DNA of 43,729 nt from a virus. The notes under the pieces are model-generated. The model did no database searches, was not told where the DNA came from, and worked only from the letters and a program-made list of their open reading frames with translations. The translations under genes and the position numbers were made by a program. The first letter of the stretch is position 1, and each line of letters starts with the position of its first letter. Positions 12,614 to 21,900 of this stretch are shown one piece after another. Where the stretch lies: the IMG/VR virus record IMGVR_UViG_3300028025_002547, positions 1 to 43,729 of that record, one strand, 5' to 3'.

Positions 12614-14469
12614 AAAAATTAAGGCTATGTGTAGACATAGAAACAAATGGCTTAATGCCTGATGTAGATACTATATGGTGCTTAGTAGCTATTGACTCAG
12701 ATACAGGCACTGTATATTCTTTTTCGGATTACGATAATGAACTCCCCTCTCTTAAAGAAGGCCTTGCCTTTATTAGCACTGCTGATATTGTATTCGGTCA
12801 TAATTTTATTGGTTATGATCTCGTTGTTCTTAAACACTTACTTGGATTTAATTTACCTAGTACAGTAAAGTTAGTAGACACTTGGATACTATCCCAGTTA
12901 AACCAATATAAACGAGATCACAAACATGGTCTTGAAGGATGGGGTTCTAAACTAGGCTTTCCTAAGCTAGAGTTCAATGAGTTCAGTAATTACTCTAAAG
13001 AAATGCTTACATACTGTATTCGTGACGTAGAGCTTAACGTTAAAGTATATAAGGTACTTGTAGAAGAAGCCACTAAGATAATGTCTAAGCATCCTATGTA
13101 CAAGACAGGTATCGAGGTTGAAATGGAGTTTGCTACTATTGAATCTGAAATCCAATATAAAGGTTGGATGTTTGATATGGCATCTGCTCAAACATTGCTA
13201 ACTAAAATTAATAATAAGCTTGAAGCTATTGAAGCAGTACTTGAGCCTAAGATTGGATTAAGATGTTTAAAGGTAGATAAAGCTGATGAATACAAAGAAC
13301 CTGCTTGGCGTAAAGATGGTTGTTACACCGTGGCTACCGTTAAACACTTTGGCTATACTCAAGAGTCAGGACGTGAAGATCGTCCTATCGAAGGACCATA
13401 TTGCCGTATCACCTTTGAGCAAGGAAAGATTGGTAGTATTGAAGTAGTTAAAGACTGGTTGTATAGCCTTGGCTGGGTACCTGATGAATGGAATGTGGAG
13501 AAAATTAATGGAAAGTTTGTTAATAAAAGTCCTAAGATTACCGAGTCATCTCTTGAACGGCTTGGCCCTGACGCTATGTTGGTTAGTGAATACTATACAA
13601 TCAGATCAAGGAAAGGTATCTTGGAAGGTTGGATTGAAGCTGTTAAAGGATCCCGTGATAATCGTCTTCACGGTCGTATGTGGACTATTGGTACACCTAC
13701 ATTCCGTTGTAGGCATGAGCTTGTGGCTAATCTGCCTAGTGTGGATTCAGTATACGGAAAAGAGATGCGAAGCCTTCTCATATGCGAACCTGGCACATCC
13801 ATTATTGGAGCCGATTCTGCTGGTAACCAGATGCGTGGTTTATGCCATTATATTAACAACGATTCCTTTACTAATGAAGTAATCAATGGAGATGTACATA
13901 CAAAGAATGCTGAGATTCTTAGCACAGTATATCCATGCTCTCGTAAGACAGCTAAACCTTGGCTATATGCCTATCTCTTCGGAGCAGGAGCAGGTAAGTC
14001 TGGTTTAATTCTTACAGGTAAACGTGATGCTGTTATTGGTAAAGCTTCTCAAGATAAGTTTGAGACTGCTATTCCAGGATTAAAAGAACTTAAAGATAAA
14101 CTTAATGGTATGTTTGAAAGAACATCAGGATCATTTGGTAAAGATAAAGCTTTTATTCGTGGTGTTGATGGTAGATTAATCTTTGTTAGCTCTGGTCATC
14201 AAGTATTAAACTACTTGCTGCAGACAGCTGAAGGTGTTACCTGTAAAGCAGCTATTGTTTATCTTAAACGTAAGCTACAAGAACGTGGTATACAATTTTA
14301 CTTTGCTATTCATTATCATGACGAACTAGCAGTAGTAGTTAAAGATGAATATGCAGAAGAAGTAAAAGAGTTAGCCATTGAAGCGTTCACTGAAGCACCT
14401 AAATGGTTTGGTATTAATTGTATGGGTGGTGACGCTCACATTGGAAAGACATATGCAGAAGTACATTAA
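12610..14469 (+). CDS. Family A DNA polymerase (T7 gp5-type) with 3'-5' exonuclease, 619 aa
   Basis: The N-terminus is a DnaQ-like proofreading domain: VDIETNG (Asp9, Glu11), FGHNFIGYD (Exo II) and YCIRDVELN (Exo III). The polymerase part has motif A GADSAGNQMRGL (Asp402), motif B RKTAKPWLYAYLFGAG and motif C HYHDELAV (Asp571). The usual DASGLELR of motif A is changed to DSAGNQMR, as in some phage polymerases. Length is below T7 gp5 (704 aa). It is the replicative polymerase; in T7 the enzyme needs host thioredoxin as clamp, and this phage also carries a thioredoxin gene at 21631. Confidence 0.93.
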   Translation: MKKLRLCVDIETNGLMPDVDTIWCLVAIDSDTGTVYSFSDYDNELPSLKEGLAFISTADIVFGHNFIGYDLVVLKHLLGFNLPSTVKLVDTWILSQLNQYKRDHKHGLEGWGSKLGFPKLEFNEFSNYSKEMLTYCIRDVELNVKVYKVLVEEATKIMSKHPMYKTGIEVEMEFATIESEIQYKGWMFDMASAQTLLTKINNKLEAIEAVLEPKIGLRCLKVDKADEYKEPAWRKDGCYTVATVKHFGYTQESGREDRPIEGPYCRITFEQGKIGSIEVVKDWLYSLGWVPDEWNVEKINGKFVNKSPKITESSLERLGPDAMLVSEYYTIRSRKGILEGWIEAVKGSRDNRLHGRMWTIGTPTFRCRHELVANLPSVDSVYGKEMRSLLICEPGTSIIGADSAGNQMRGLCHYINNDSFTNEVINGDVHTKNAEILSTVYPCSRKTAKPWLYAYLFGAGAGKSGLILTGKRDAVIGKASQDKFETAIPGLKELKDKLNGMFERTSGSFGKDKAFIRGVDGRLIFVSSGHQVLNYLLQTAEGVTCKAAIVYLKRKLQERGIQFYFAIHYHDELAVVVKDEYAEEVKELAIEAFTEAPKWFGINCMGGDAHIGKTYAEVH

Positions 14470-14614
14470 ACATGGTATTGCAATAACATACATAGTATTA
14501 TTATCACCTTTTATTTTGTTAGGATTCATACTTAATGAAATAGCAGATGCTATTAAAAATGGTATTCAACTATCTGATTACGTAGGTAATCTAATTGCTA
14601 GGTGGATAAAATGA
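14453..14614 (+). CDS. Small membrane protein, 53 aa
   Basis: I chose ATG 14453 inside the end of the polymerase gene, with TTGGAAAGAC upstream. Residues 7-28 form a hydrophobic helix (HGIAITYIVLLSPFILLGFI), then an amphipathic tail (DAIKNGIQLSDYVGNLIARWIK). The stop overlaps the exonuclease start. Function unknown. Confidence 0.55.
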   Translation: MQKYIKHGIAITYIVLLSPFILLGFILNEIADAIKNGIQLSDYVGNLIARWIK

Positions 14615-15450
14615 ATGATATTGAATTTGATTTAGCAATTATAGATGCAGACAGTATCATGTATCAGATTGCTTTTGTTGAACCTTCTCCAGCTAAGTGC
14701 AAGAAAGGTCTTGACAATAAGCTAAAAGAGATTATGGAAAACACTAACGCCTCTAATGGTGTGGTGTTTATTAAGGGCGCTAACAACTTCAGGTATGAGG
14801 TTGATATTGCCTATAAGGGAAACCGTAAAGACACTATTGAACCTGAAGTAAAAGATCGTATTGAAATGCTATATGAATACGCTAAAGACTTCTGTGTGTT
14901 AAGCGATAAAGGTGAAGCAGATGACCTATGTGGTATCACTGCTCGTAAAGCTCTTGATGAAGGTAAACTATATATTGTATCTCACATAGATAAAGATCTT
15001 AATGCTATCACAGGATGGCATCATAACTTTAGAACAGGTGAGATATATCATATGGATGACTCACAAGCTTATCGTTTCTTAATGACTCAAATCCTTACAG
15101 GAGATGCTACAGATAACATCCAAGGGTTACGTGGTGTAGGTACTAAGACGGCTGAAAAGTTAATCAAAGATACACCTAATAACCTCTTGTGGGATAAGGT
15201 TATCGAGCTGTGGAAAGCAAAACAAGGTGACTTGTGGTATAATAATTTCCTGAAGTGTGCTAACTGTATTTACATCAGGGAGTTTGAAGAAGATCTCAGA
15301 CCATTAACCTTTGAAGAATTAAAAGAAAGATTATTATGGACTATGGACATTGGCATCCCCTCACAGACAGACCAGACGGAGCCTTTGGATTCATCTACTA
15401 TGTCGAAAACCTCCAAACAGGAAGACGATACATTGGAAGAAAGCAATTAA
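14611..15450 (+). CDS. 5'-3' exonuclease (FEN / T7 gp6-like), 279 aa
   Basis: Signature metal-binding motifs of the FEN family are present: IIDADSIMY near the N-terminus, KGEADDLCGI (about 98-107), SHIDKDLN (about 124-131) and TGDATDNIQG followed by the helix-hairpin-helix RGVGTKTAEKLI. The enzyme removes RNA primers and degrades host DNA. ATG 14611 fits AGGTGGATAAA; the GTG at 14602 is less likely. The last 35-38 residues (rich in Ser, Thr and Gln) overlap the next gene out of frame and look unlike a folded domain. Confidence 0.88.
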   Translation: MNDIEFDLAIIDADSIMYQIAFVEPSPAKCKKGLDNKLKEIMENTNASNGVVFIKGANNFRYEVDIAYKGNRKDTIEPEVKDRIEMLYEYAKDFCVLSDKGEADDLCGITARKALDEGKLYIVSHIDKDLNAITGWHHNFRTGEIYHMDDSQAYRFLMTQILTGDATDNIQGLRGVGTKTAEKLIKDTPNNLLWDKVIELWKAKQGDLWYNNFLKCANCIYIREFEEDLRPLTFEELKERLLWTMDIGIPSQTDQTEPLDSSTMSKTSKQEDDTLEESN

Positions 15451-15752
15451 TCAGTGAATCAAAAAGATTATTACCTGGAGCAACAAGAAGAACCGTCACT
15501 CGGAGAGAGAGTGATTGGAGAGATTATAAATCCTCGTGCAGAGAACTCTTGGATGATATTAACTACTACGGATTTGATTCATTTACTTTTGTTATCTATG
15601 AATGGGTATTCGGAAAAGGAATGCTTACGTATAGGGAAGTCCAAGAGCAGTGGGAATGTGAAGTCCTTTCAAGAGTTGAAACAACTGATGGAGAACGACT
15701 ATACTACAATGGTAACATTGGAGCGGTAAAATTTCTTAAACCAAAGCTATGA
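15336..15752 (+). CDS. GIY-YIG family endonuclease, 138 aa
   Basis: FGFIYYVEN (residues 17-25) and GRRYIGRKQL (29-38) are the GIY and YIG strands; ESDWRDYKSSCRELLDDI follows, and LTYREVQEQWECEVL near the end holds the likely acidic metal ligand. The order matches a phage GIY-YIG endonuclease type often encoded in replication blocks. The start ATG 15336 lies inside the exonuclease gene, giving a 115-base out-of-frame overlap in which this frame shows the conserved motif. It may replace the Holliday junction resolvase (T7 gp3), which is not found here. Confidence 0.75.
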   Translation: MDYGHWHPLTDRPDGAFGFIYYVENLQTGRRYIGRKQLISESKRLLPGATRRTVTRRESDWRDYKSSCRELLDDINYYGFDSFTFVIYEWVFGKGMLTYREVQEQWECEVLSRVETTDGERLYYNGNIGAVKFLKPKL

Positions 15753-15901
15753 AAAATAAAAAACCTGAACCTTTAAAAGAGTATATTAGTCTTAAAGACG
15801 AATTTAAAAATCAATTTCAAAAGAAAAAATCTACTCAACAAGAAGCTAGACAGCGTAGAAAAGAAATTAGAGATATGAAGGAACAAAGGGAGTGGAATTA
15901 A
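15749..15901 (+). CDS. 50-aa charged helical protein
   Basis: ATG 15749 sits in the ATGA overlap with the endonuclease gene. The product is extremely charged (MKNKKPEPLKEYISLKDEFK..., RQRRKEIRDMKEQREWN). It is basic enough to bind nucleic acid and is placed directly before the primase-helicase; the role is unknown. Confidence 0.6.
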   Translation: MKNKKPEPLKEYISLKDEFKNQFQKKKSTQQEARQRRKEIRDMKEQREWN

Positions 15902-15902
15902 T

Positions 15903-17507
15903 ATGTCTCGATGGATACATGCACCATGCCCTAAATGTAGTTCATCAGACGCATTTAGTTATAAAGAAGATGACTCACATGGCTTCTGTTTTAGTTGCCA
16001 GAAGTCTTCACCTATAGACCCTAACTTCAAACCAACTGTATATCACAAAGAGAATTACAACATGCATACCTTAGAGGAAATTAAAGATTATGACACTAGA
16101 GGTTTTCAAGAAAGAGCTATCACAAAAGTGGTTGCATCTCACTATGGGGTTAAAGTATCATACGCTGAAGATGGTACAATCAGTAGTCACTTCTATCCAT
16201 ATACTCGTGGCGGTATCGTTGTTGCCTATAAGGAACGTAAACTACCTAAAACATTCCTTATACATGGTGACTTTAAAGACACTGAATTATTTGGTCAGAA
16301 TGTTTCCTCAGGTGGTAAGCGCATTGTTATTACTGAAGGAGAATTGGATGCGCTTGCCGTGGCACAAGCCCAATACGATAAGTATGCTAAATTCTATCCG
16401 TCAGTCGCAATCCCGTCGGCATCGGCAATGGCTTTAATCCTTAATCAACGTGAGTATCTTCGTAGCTTTGATGAAGTAATACTTATGTTTGATATGGATG
16501 AGCCAGGTAAGAAAGCTACTCAACAAGCAGCTAAGATCATTGGCTATGATAAAATTAAGGTAGCAGAGTTACCTGAGAAAGATCCATGTGATGTACTAAT
16601 TAAACATGGTTCAGCAGAGCTAATGAAGTGTATCTTTAATGCACGTACATACAGTCCTGCTGGTGTAGTTAAAGGTGAAGAAATCTGGGAACAATACCAG
16701 CGTAGACAGTCTACTGTATCTGTACCATATCCACAATGCTTAAGCGGTTTAAACGAAAAGCTTTATGGTATGCGTCAAGGTGAGATTGTATTGTTTACCT
16801 CAGGTACTGGTTCAGGTAAGTCAACTGTTATTAAAGAAATTGTATTTGAAATATTAAGTAAGACTACTGATATGGTAGGTATGGTTTCTCTTGAGGAATC
16901 TGTGGGGGACACTGCTCAAAAGTTTATTAGTATGCAACTTAAAAAGAATCTTAATGTTGATGTTGTATCTGAGAAAGAACAATATGAAGCATTCCAAACA
17001 GTCTTTGGTGATGAACGTTTAATCCTATTAGACCACCAAGGTTCTGTGAGTGATGAATCTCTTATTGATAAGATGGAACATCTAGCATTAATGGGTTGTA
17101 AATATATTATCCTTGATCATATCACTATTGCTGTATCTGAAGGTGCTAAGGGTAAGACAGGTAATGAAGCAGTTGACTCTGTTATGTCTGACTTACTTAA
17201 GATTGCTAAGAAACATAACGTATGGTTAGGTGTTGTATCTCACCTACGTAAAGGTGAAAAGCCTTTTGAAGAAGGTAACTTACCTACTATTGATGACATC
17301 AAAGGTTCTGGTTCTATCAAACAAATCTCATTTGATATTATTGCCTTTGCACGTAATATGATTGCTGAAACAGAAGTAATGCGTAATACTATTCGCCTTC
17401 GTGTTCTTAAATCACGCTTTACAGGTCTCACAGGTGACTGTGGTACTACTAAGTATGATGCTCACACAGGACGACTACAACAAAATACATTCGTAGACTT
17501 TCAATAA
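15903..17507 (+). CDS. Primase-helicase (T7 gp4-like), 534 aa
   Basis: Domains in order: an N-terminal zinc-binding domain with CPKC (Cys9, Cys12) and CFSC (Cys29, Cys32); a TOPRIM primase core with ITEGELDALAV (about residue 140) and LMFDMDEPGKKA (about 195); a RecA-like hexameric helicase with Walker A TSGTGSGKST (about 300), VSLEE, and Walker B YIILDHITI (about 400). T7 gp4 has 566 aa with the same arrangement. The enzyme unwinds DNA 5'-3' and lays down primers for the polymerase encoded upstream. The start has AGGGAGTGGAATTAAT. Confidence 0.93.
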   Translation: MSRWIHAPCPKCSSSDAFSYKEDDSHGFCFSCQKSSPIDPNFKPTVYHKENYNMHTLEEIKDYDTRGFQERAITKVVASHYGVKVSYAEDGTISSHFYPYTRGGIVVAYKERKLPKTFLIHGDFKDTELFGQNVSSGGKRIVITEGELDALAVAQAQYDKYAKFYPSVAIPSASAMALILNQREYLRSFDEVILMFDMDEPGKKATQQAAKIIGYDKIKVAELPEKDPCDVLIKHGSAELMKCIFNARTYSPAGVVKGEEIWEQYQRRQSTVSVPYPQCLSGLNEKLYGMRQGEIVLFTSGTGSGKSTVIKEIVFEILSKTTDMVGMVSLEESVGDTAQKFISMQLKKNLNVDVVSEKEQYEAFQTVFGDERLILLDHQGSVSDESLIDKMEHLALMGCKYIILDHITIAVSEGAKGKTGNEAVDSVMSDLLKIAKKHNVWLGVVSHLRKGEKPFEEGNLPTIDDIKGSGSIKQISFDIIAFARNMIAETEVMRNTIRLRVLKSRFTGLTGDCGTTKYDAHTGRLQQNTFVDFQ

Positions 17508-17516
17508 AAGGAATAC

Positions 17517-19718
17517 ATGAATCCAGTACAATATCTATCTGAAAGAGTAGCTAAAGTCGTAGTCAACTCAGATAAGATTTATAACGAAGGTGCTCGACTA
17601 TTAGCACATCATGCAACATGGGAATATGACTTAGAAAGGTTTGTAAATGAATCGTGGGACACACTTCTCCGCTACTGTATTCGCAACAAGAATGCAACTC
17701 ATAGCGCATCAGTTAAGCTTACTTTTGCAAGTGACCTTATCGGAAAACGAATCGCAAGAGCTATTGGAGCTGATGAAACAAACATCAAATCAACTCTCGC
17801 TCTTGGAGACATTCTACTCGAAACATTTCTCCAAGATGGATTGATAGACATCTTCAGAGAGTATGATGGGTTTAAAGCTCCATACATGGTACGTATTGTC
17901 AACATGCCTGACAATATTAAGCCAACATTAATTGGTACTTCATTTGAACCATTGTTACCTATAGCTGGCTTATATAGTAACCTTACTAAAGAACCATTCA
18001 TTAAGGGATGGACTAACAGTAAACTGTTTCATGAGTACTTAGATAAACCTTTTGTACGTGCATTAGAAACATTACGTCAACAGCCTTGGGTACTTAATCA
18101 AGGTGTGTTACATGGTATGAAGAATTATAAACCAACTGAGATACTAAGCTTAGTTGATGATGATGGTGTTGTATATGAATACAATATTCATTATGAAAAC
18201 TTAGAGTTACCTAAAAAGCTTAAGCATATGGATGGTACTTCTTTCTTAGGAAAGAAAGACCCTAAGCTACAGCGTATGTTAAGTAAGTTCTTTGAGTACA
18301 ATCAAGTAGTAAAGAAAGCTGAATTAATTGGTGATAGATCTTTCTATCAAGAAGTATCCTGTGACTATCGTGGTCGAGTATACTATGCTGAATCCTTCTT
18401 GGAGTTTCAGGGTAGTGACTTAGCCCGTAGTCTCTTTTTATTTCAGAATAAAAAAGAGATGGATGATCGTGGTTACTTTTGGCTTAAAGTTCATACAGCT
18501 GGTTGTTTTAATGAATCATTTAATGTTAATAAACTACCTCAATACTTTACTACTGACTACAAAAAGTATTTAAAAGAAGAAGGGTTGGACACAATCTCTC
18601 TTGACAAGATGACTCTTGAAGACAGAGCTATATGGGTAGATAATAACCTAGTTAAAGTAGCTAGTATAGCAAACAACTATTATATAGATACTTTAGCTGA
18701 AAAGCCTTATAGCTTATTAGCTTGTTGTCTTGAAATTAAAGACTACACTCAAGCAAAAAGTAAAGGTAAAAAACATATGTCTGGCTTTCCTATACCTATT
18801 GATGGTAGTAACAATGGATGGCAGCATCTGGCAGCTATGTCTAGAGATACACAAGCAGCTACATTAGTATCATTAGTACCTACACCTATACAGAAAGACT
18901 TCTATGTAGCTGTGGCTAAGGAACTAATTAGTATTATGCCTGACTATTTTAAAGAAAAGAATATGCCTATGAAAGATATCCGTAAGGGTATTGCTAAACG
19001 AGGCTCTATGACTCGTGCATACTCAGCAGGTAAACAACGTATTGCTAAGAATATGTATGATGACTGCCATGTAGAAGGCTTTACTGTTAAATATGGTATC
19101 ACAGAAAAAGAATGTGGAGACTTAGCAGGTAACCTAATCAAAGCTATTAATGCTGTATGTTCAGGTCCATTGAAGACTACTAAGTTCTTACAGAAGATTG
19201 CTGAACATGAGCTTAACTCTGGTCGTAATCAATTATCATGGCATACACCTTCAGGGTTTCCTGTGATATATAAAGCATTCCTTCAACATGAACGTAAACA
19301 TAGGGGTACTATTAGAGGTATCCCTGGAAATCCTAAAGGAAGAATTAGACATGTTATTAAAGTCGATGTACTCAATAAAGACACAGGTGAAAAGGTTCCT
19401 TGTAGACGTTCCTTTGCTTCTGGTATCAGTCCTAACCTCGTTCATAGTTACGATGCTGCTCATATGGCTAACGTTATTTCTATCTTTAATGGTAACTTTG
19501 GTGCTGTGCATGATAGCTTTAGTACCCATGCTAGTGAAGTGGATTTCCTCCAAGAAGTAACTAAGATGACCTTTGTAGCACAGTATGATATAGAAGACTT
19601 CTTTAGTAATCTTATGGATACATTAATGCTTAACAAGGATACCTTTGCTTTCCCATCACCAGAAGAAGGTACATTAGATTTAAAACAAGTCTATGAATCT
19701 AAATACTTTTTCTGCTAG
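17517..19718 (+). CDS. Compact T7-type single-subunit RNA polymerase, 733 aa
   Basis: All signature motifs are present: DYRGRVYY (Asp283-Arg287), motif A IDGSNNGWQH (Asp429), motif B KRGSMTRAYSAG (Lys494, Tyr502) and motif C AVHDSFSTHA (Asp666). The enzyme is 150 aa shorter than T7 RNA polymerase (883 aa). The shortening is in the N-terminal promoter-binding region and between motifs A and B (65 versus 94 residues from Asp to Lys). It should transcribe from the CCCCTAATAGG motifs described here. One of them overlaps its own stop codon. The gene sits behind the replication genes rather than at the start of the genome as in T7, which raises the question of what transcribes it first. Confidence 0.93.
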   Translation: MNPVQYLSERVAKVVVNSDKIYNEGARLLAHHATWEYDLERFVNESWDTLLRYCIRNKNATHSASVKLTFASDLIGKRIARAIGADETNIKSTLALGDILLETFLQDGLIDIFREYDGFKAPYMVRIVNMPDNIKPTLIGTSFEPLLPIAGLYSNLTKEPFIKGWTNSKLFHEYLDKPFVRALETLRQQPWVLNQGVLHGMKNYKPTEILSLVDDDGVVYEYNIHYENLELPKKLKHMDGTSFLGKKDPKLQRMLSKFFEYNQVVKKAELIGDRSFYQEVSCDYRGRVYYAESFLEFQGSDLARSLFLFQNKKEMDDRGYFWLKVHTAGCFNESFNVNKLPQYFTTDYKKYLKEEGLDTISLDKMTLEDRAIWVDNNLVKVASIANNYYIDTLAEKPYSLLACCLEIKDYTQAKSKGKKHMSGFPIPIDGSNNGWQHLAAMSRDTQAATLVSLVPTPIQKDFYVAVAKELISIMPDYFKEKNMPMKDIRKGIAKRGSMTRAYSAGKQRIAKNMYDDCHVEGFTVKYGITEKECGDLAGNLIKAINAVCSGPLKTTKFLQKIAEHELNSGRNQLSWHTPSGFPVIYKAFLQHERKHRGTIRGIPGNPKGRIRHVIKVDVLNKDTGEKVPCRRSFASGISPNLVHSYDAAHMANVISIFNGNFGAVHDSFSTHASEVDFLQEVTKMTFVAQYDIEDFFSNLMDTLMLNKDTFAFPSPEEGTLDLKQVYESKYFFC

Positions 19719-19733
19719 TTGTCCCCTAATACC
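19717..19733 (+). promoter_or_regulatory. Putative phage RNA polymerase promoter (P4) before ribonucleotide reductase
   Basis: AGTTGTCCCCTAATACC overlaps the TAG stop codon of the RNA polymerase gene and differs from the consensus only at the end (ACC instead of AGG). It lies 24 bases before the ribonucleotide reductase start. Confidence 0.55.
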
Positions 19734-19756
19734 GAAGAATAAAACAAAAGGAACTC

Positions 19757-21634
19757 ATGAACTCTTATCAACAACTTATCGCTAAATCCCGTTATGCCCG
19801 TTACTTACCTGAAAAGAAACGTAGGGAGAATTGGAATGAAACTTCTGATCGTTGGGTAACCTTCTTTCAGAGAGAATTAAAGAATAAAATAAAACCAGAT
19901 GACAGTATCTGGGAAATCTTACGTAATGAAATTAATAGTTTGTCTACACTACCTTCAATGCGTTCTATTATGACAGCTGGTGAGGCTCTTCGCCGTACTA
20001 ACGTAGCTGCATATAATTGTTCTTATTTACCTATCGATAATCCTCGTTGTTTTGATGAAGCCATGTACATCCTATTATGTGGTACTGGAGTGGGCTTCTC
20101 GGCTGAACAACAATATACTGGTCTATTACCTGTAGTACCTTCCCTTGTAAATGCTGCTGATTTTACTATTAAAGTACAAGATAGTAAAGAAGGTTGGTGT
20201 GATGCTTATCGTATTCTTGTTGATATGTTATACAAAGGTATTATTCCTCAATGGGATGTATCATTAGTACGTCCAGCAGGTGCTCCATTAAAGACCTTTG
20301 GTGGTCGTGCTTCTGGTCCTGGTCCATTGATTGACTTGTTTAGCTATACAGTTAATAAGTTTACAGTAGCCCAAGGACGTCAGCTAAAACCTATCGAGTG
20401 CCATGATATCATGTGTAAGATTGGTGAGGTAGTTGTTGTAGGTGGTGTGCGCCGTAGTGCTATGATTAGCTTAGGAGACTTAGGAGATTATGACCATGCT
20501 ACTGCTAAGACAGGCACATGGTGGGAACAACATGGTGAACGTGCCTTAGCTAACAACTCAGCAGTATACAATAGGAAACCTTCTGTAGGCGAGTTCATGA
20601 AGGAATGGTTGGACATTTACAACAGTCACTCAGGTGAACGAGGAATCTTTAATCGTGAAGCATCACAAAAACAAGCAGCTAAATGGGGTCGCCGTGATAG
20701 TACCACAGACTATGGAACAAACCCTTGCTCAGAAATTATCCTCAAGCCCTACCAATTCTGTAATCTATCTACCGTTGTTGTATCTCCAGAGGATACTCTT
20801 GCCTCCCTCAAACACAAGGTCAGAGTAGCTACTATTATGGGTACCATGCAGTCAACCCTAACTTACTTTCCTTACCTACGTGATATTTGGCGTACTAACA
20901 CTGAGTCAGAACGCCTGTTAGGTGTGTCTATGACTGGTATTCTGGATAACCAACTGCTACGTGGTCAAGGTAATATGAACCTAGAAGAAGTATTATCTAC
21001 TCTACGTGACGTAGCTCGTGATACTAACCAAGAATGGGCTGAGATCTTAGGCATCTCTGAGTCAGCAGCTATTACCTGTGTTAAGCCTGAAGGTACTGTA
21101 TCTCAATTAACACAAACAAGTAGTGGTATTCATGCAGGACATGCTCCATACTATATCAGACGTATTCGTCAGGATAAAAAAGATCCTTTAACTCAGTTCT
21201 TAATTGAGCAAGGTGTACCTCATGAAGATTGTGTAATGAAACCTGATCAAACATCTGTGTTTAGTTTCCCACAACGTTCACCTGGATTTACCCGCAAAGA
21301 CTTAGCTGCTATTGATCACTTAAATATCTGGTTAATGTATCAGCGTTATTGGTGCGAACACAAACCATCTGTCACTATTTCTGTTAAAGAACATGAGTGG
21401 ATGGATGTAGGTGCATGGGTATATGAACACTTTGATGAGTGTACTGGTATTAGTTTCTTACCTGATGATGGTGGTACTTATCGTCAGGCTCCATACGAGG
21501 ATATTGACTTGTCAGTTTATCATCGCTTAAAAGATACGCTCCCATCTATTGATTGGGAAAACTTTATTGAAGACCGTGATAATGTTGAGGGTGCTCAAAC
21601 ATTAGCATGTGCAGCTGGAGGATGTGAGATTTGA
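19757..21634 (+). CDS. Adenosylcobalamin-dependent (class II) ribonucleotide reductase, 625 aa
   Basis: The enzyme reduces ribonucleotides to deoxyribonucleotides. Characteristic features of the monomeric class II type are YNCSYLPIDNPRCF (Cys88, redox pair candidate), LCGTGVGFS, RPAGAPLKTFGGRASGPGPL, TNPCSEIILKPYQFCNLS with the radical-site Cys324 in NPCSE, CVKPEGTVSQL and a C-terminal CAAGGC (Cys618, Cys623) that shuttles electrons from thioredoxin. No ATP-cone domain is seen at the N-terminus. The protein needs coenzyme B12 from the host. It is followed with overlap by its likely reductant, a thioredoxin. Confidence 0.92.
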   Translation: MNSYQQLIAKSRYARYLPEKKRRENWNETSDRWVTFFQRELKNKIKPDDSIWEILRNEINSLSTLPSMRSIMTAGEALRRTNVAAYNCSYLPIDNPRCFDEAMYILLCGTGVGFSAEQQYTGLLPVVPSLVNAADFTIKVQDSKEGWCDAYRILVDMLYKGIIPQWDVSLVRPAGAPLKTFGGRASGPGPLIDLFSYTVNKFTVAQGRQLKPIECHDIMCKIGEVVVVGGVRRSAMISLGDLGDYDHATAKTGTWWEQHGERALANNSAVYNRKPSVGEFMKEWLDIYNSHSGERGIFNREASQKQAAKWGRRDSTTDYGTNPCSEIILKPYQFCNLSTVVVSPEDTLASLKHKVRVATIMGTMQSTLTYFPYLRDIWRTNTESERLLGVSMTGILDNQLLRGQGNMNLEEVLSTLRDVARDTNQEWAEILGISESAAITCVKPEGTVSQLTQTSSGIHAGHAPYYIRRIRQDKKDPLTQFLIEQGVPHEDCVMKPDQTSVFSFPQRSPGFTRKDLAAIDHLNIWLMYQRYWCEHKPSVTISVKEHEWMDVGAWVYEHFDECTGISFLPDDGGTYRQAPYEDIDLSVYHRLKDTLPSIDWENFIEDRDNVEGAQTLACAAGGCEI

Positions 21635-21900
21635 ACTTATATAAATTCTATACAGATACATGTGTACCATGCAGACAAATGAATAGTCGTATTAAAGATA
21701 TAGACTTTCATTATGACTATGGTGTAGTGCTAACTAATATTAATGCTATGGATAACCCAGAACTTAGAGATCGATATGGTGTTAAGACTGTACCTACATT
21801 TGTTTTAGCTGATGAAAAAGATAATATGATTCGTAAGATTAGTGGGTCTATTACTCTACCTGAGCTAGATATTTTTATTACAGGAACAGCTGTCCCCTAA
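21631..21900 (+). CDS. Thioredoxin-like protein with TTG start, 89 aa
   Basis: YTDTCVPCRQMN holds a CxxC active site (CVPC) and KTVPTFVL the cis-Pro of thioredoxins. It is compact (thioredoxins are usually about 105 aa). The start is TTG 21631: GGAGG lies about 9 bases upstream in the end of the reductase gene, and no ATG fits before the active site. It probably reduces the C-terminal cysteines of the reductase; a role as a processivity factor of the T7-type DNA polymerase is a speculative alternative. Its stop codon lies inside promoter motif P5. Confidence 0.8.
   Translation: MNLYKFYTDTCVPCRQMNSRIKDIDFHYDYGVVLTNINAMDNPELRDRYGVKTVPTFVLADEKDNMIRKISGSITLPELDIFITGTAVP

Noticed and set aside
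14611-15450. C-terminal 35 residues of the exonuclease as a functional domain
   Set aside because: They lie in the overlap with the GIY-YIG gene, whose frame shows the conserved motif there; the exonuclease tail is low in complexity and beyond the usual FEN core.
16302-16440. Alternative + frame with a 115-aa product inside the primase-helicase gene
   Set aside because: It is a shadow of the primase TOPRIM region, which is well conserved in the main frame.
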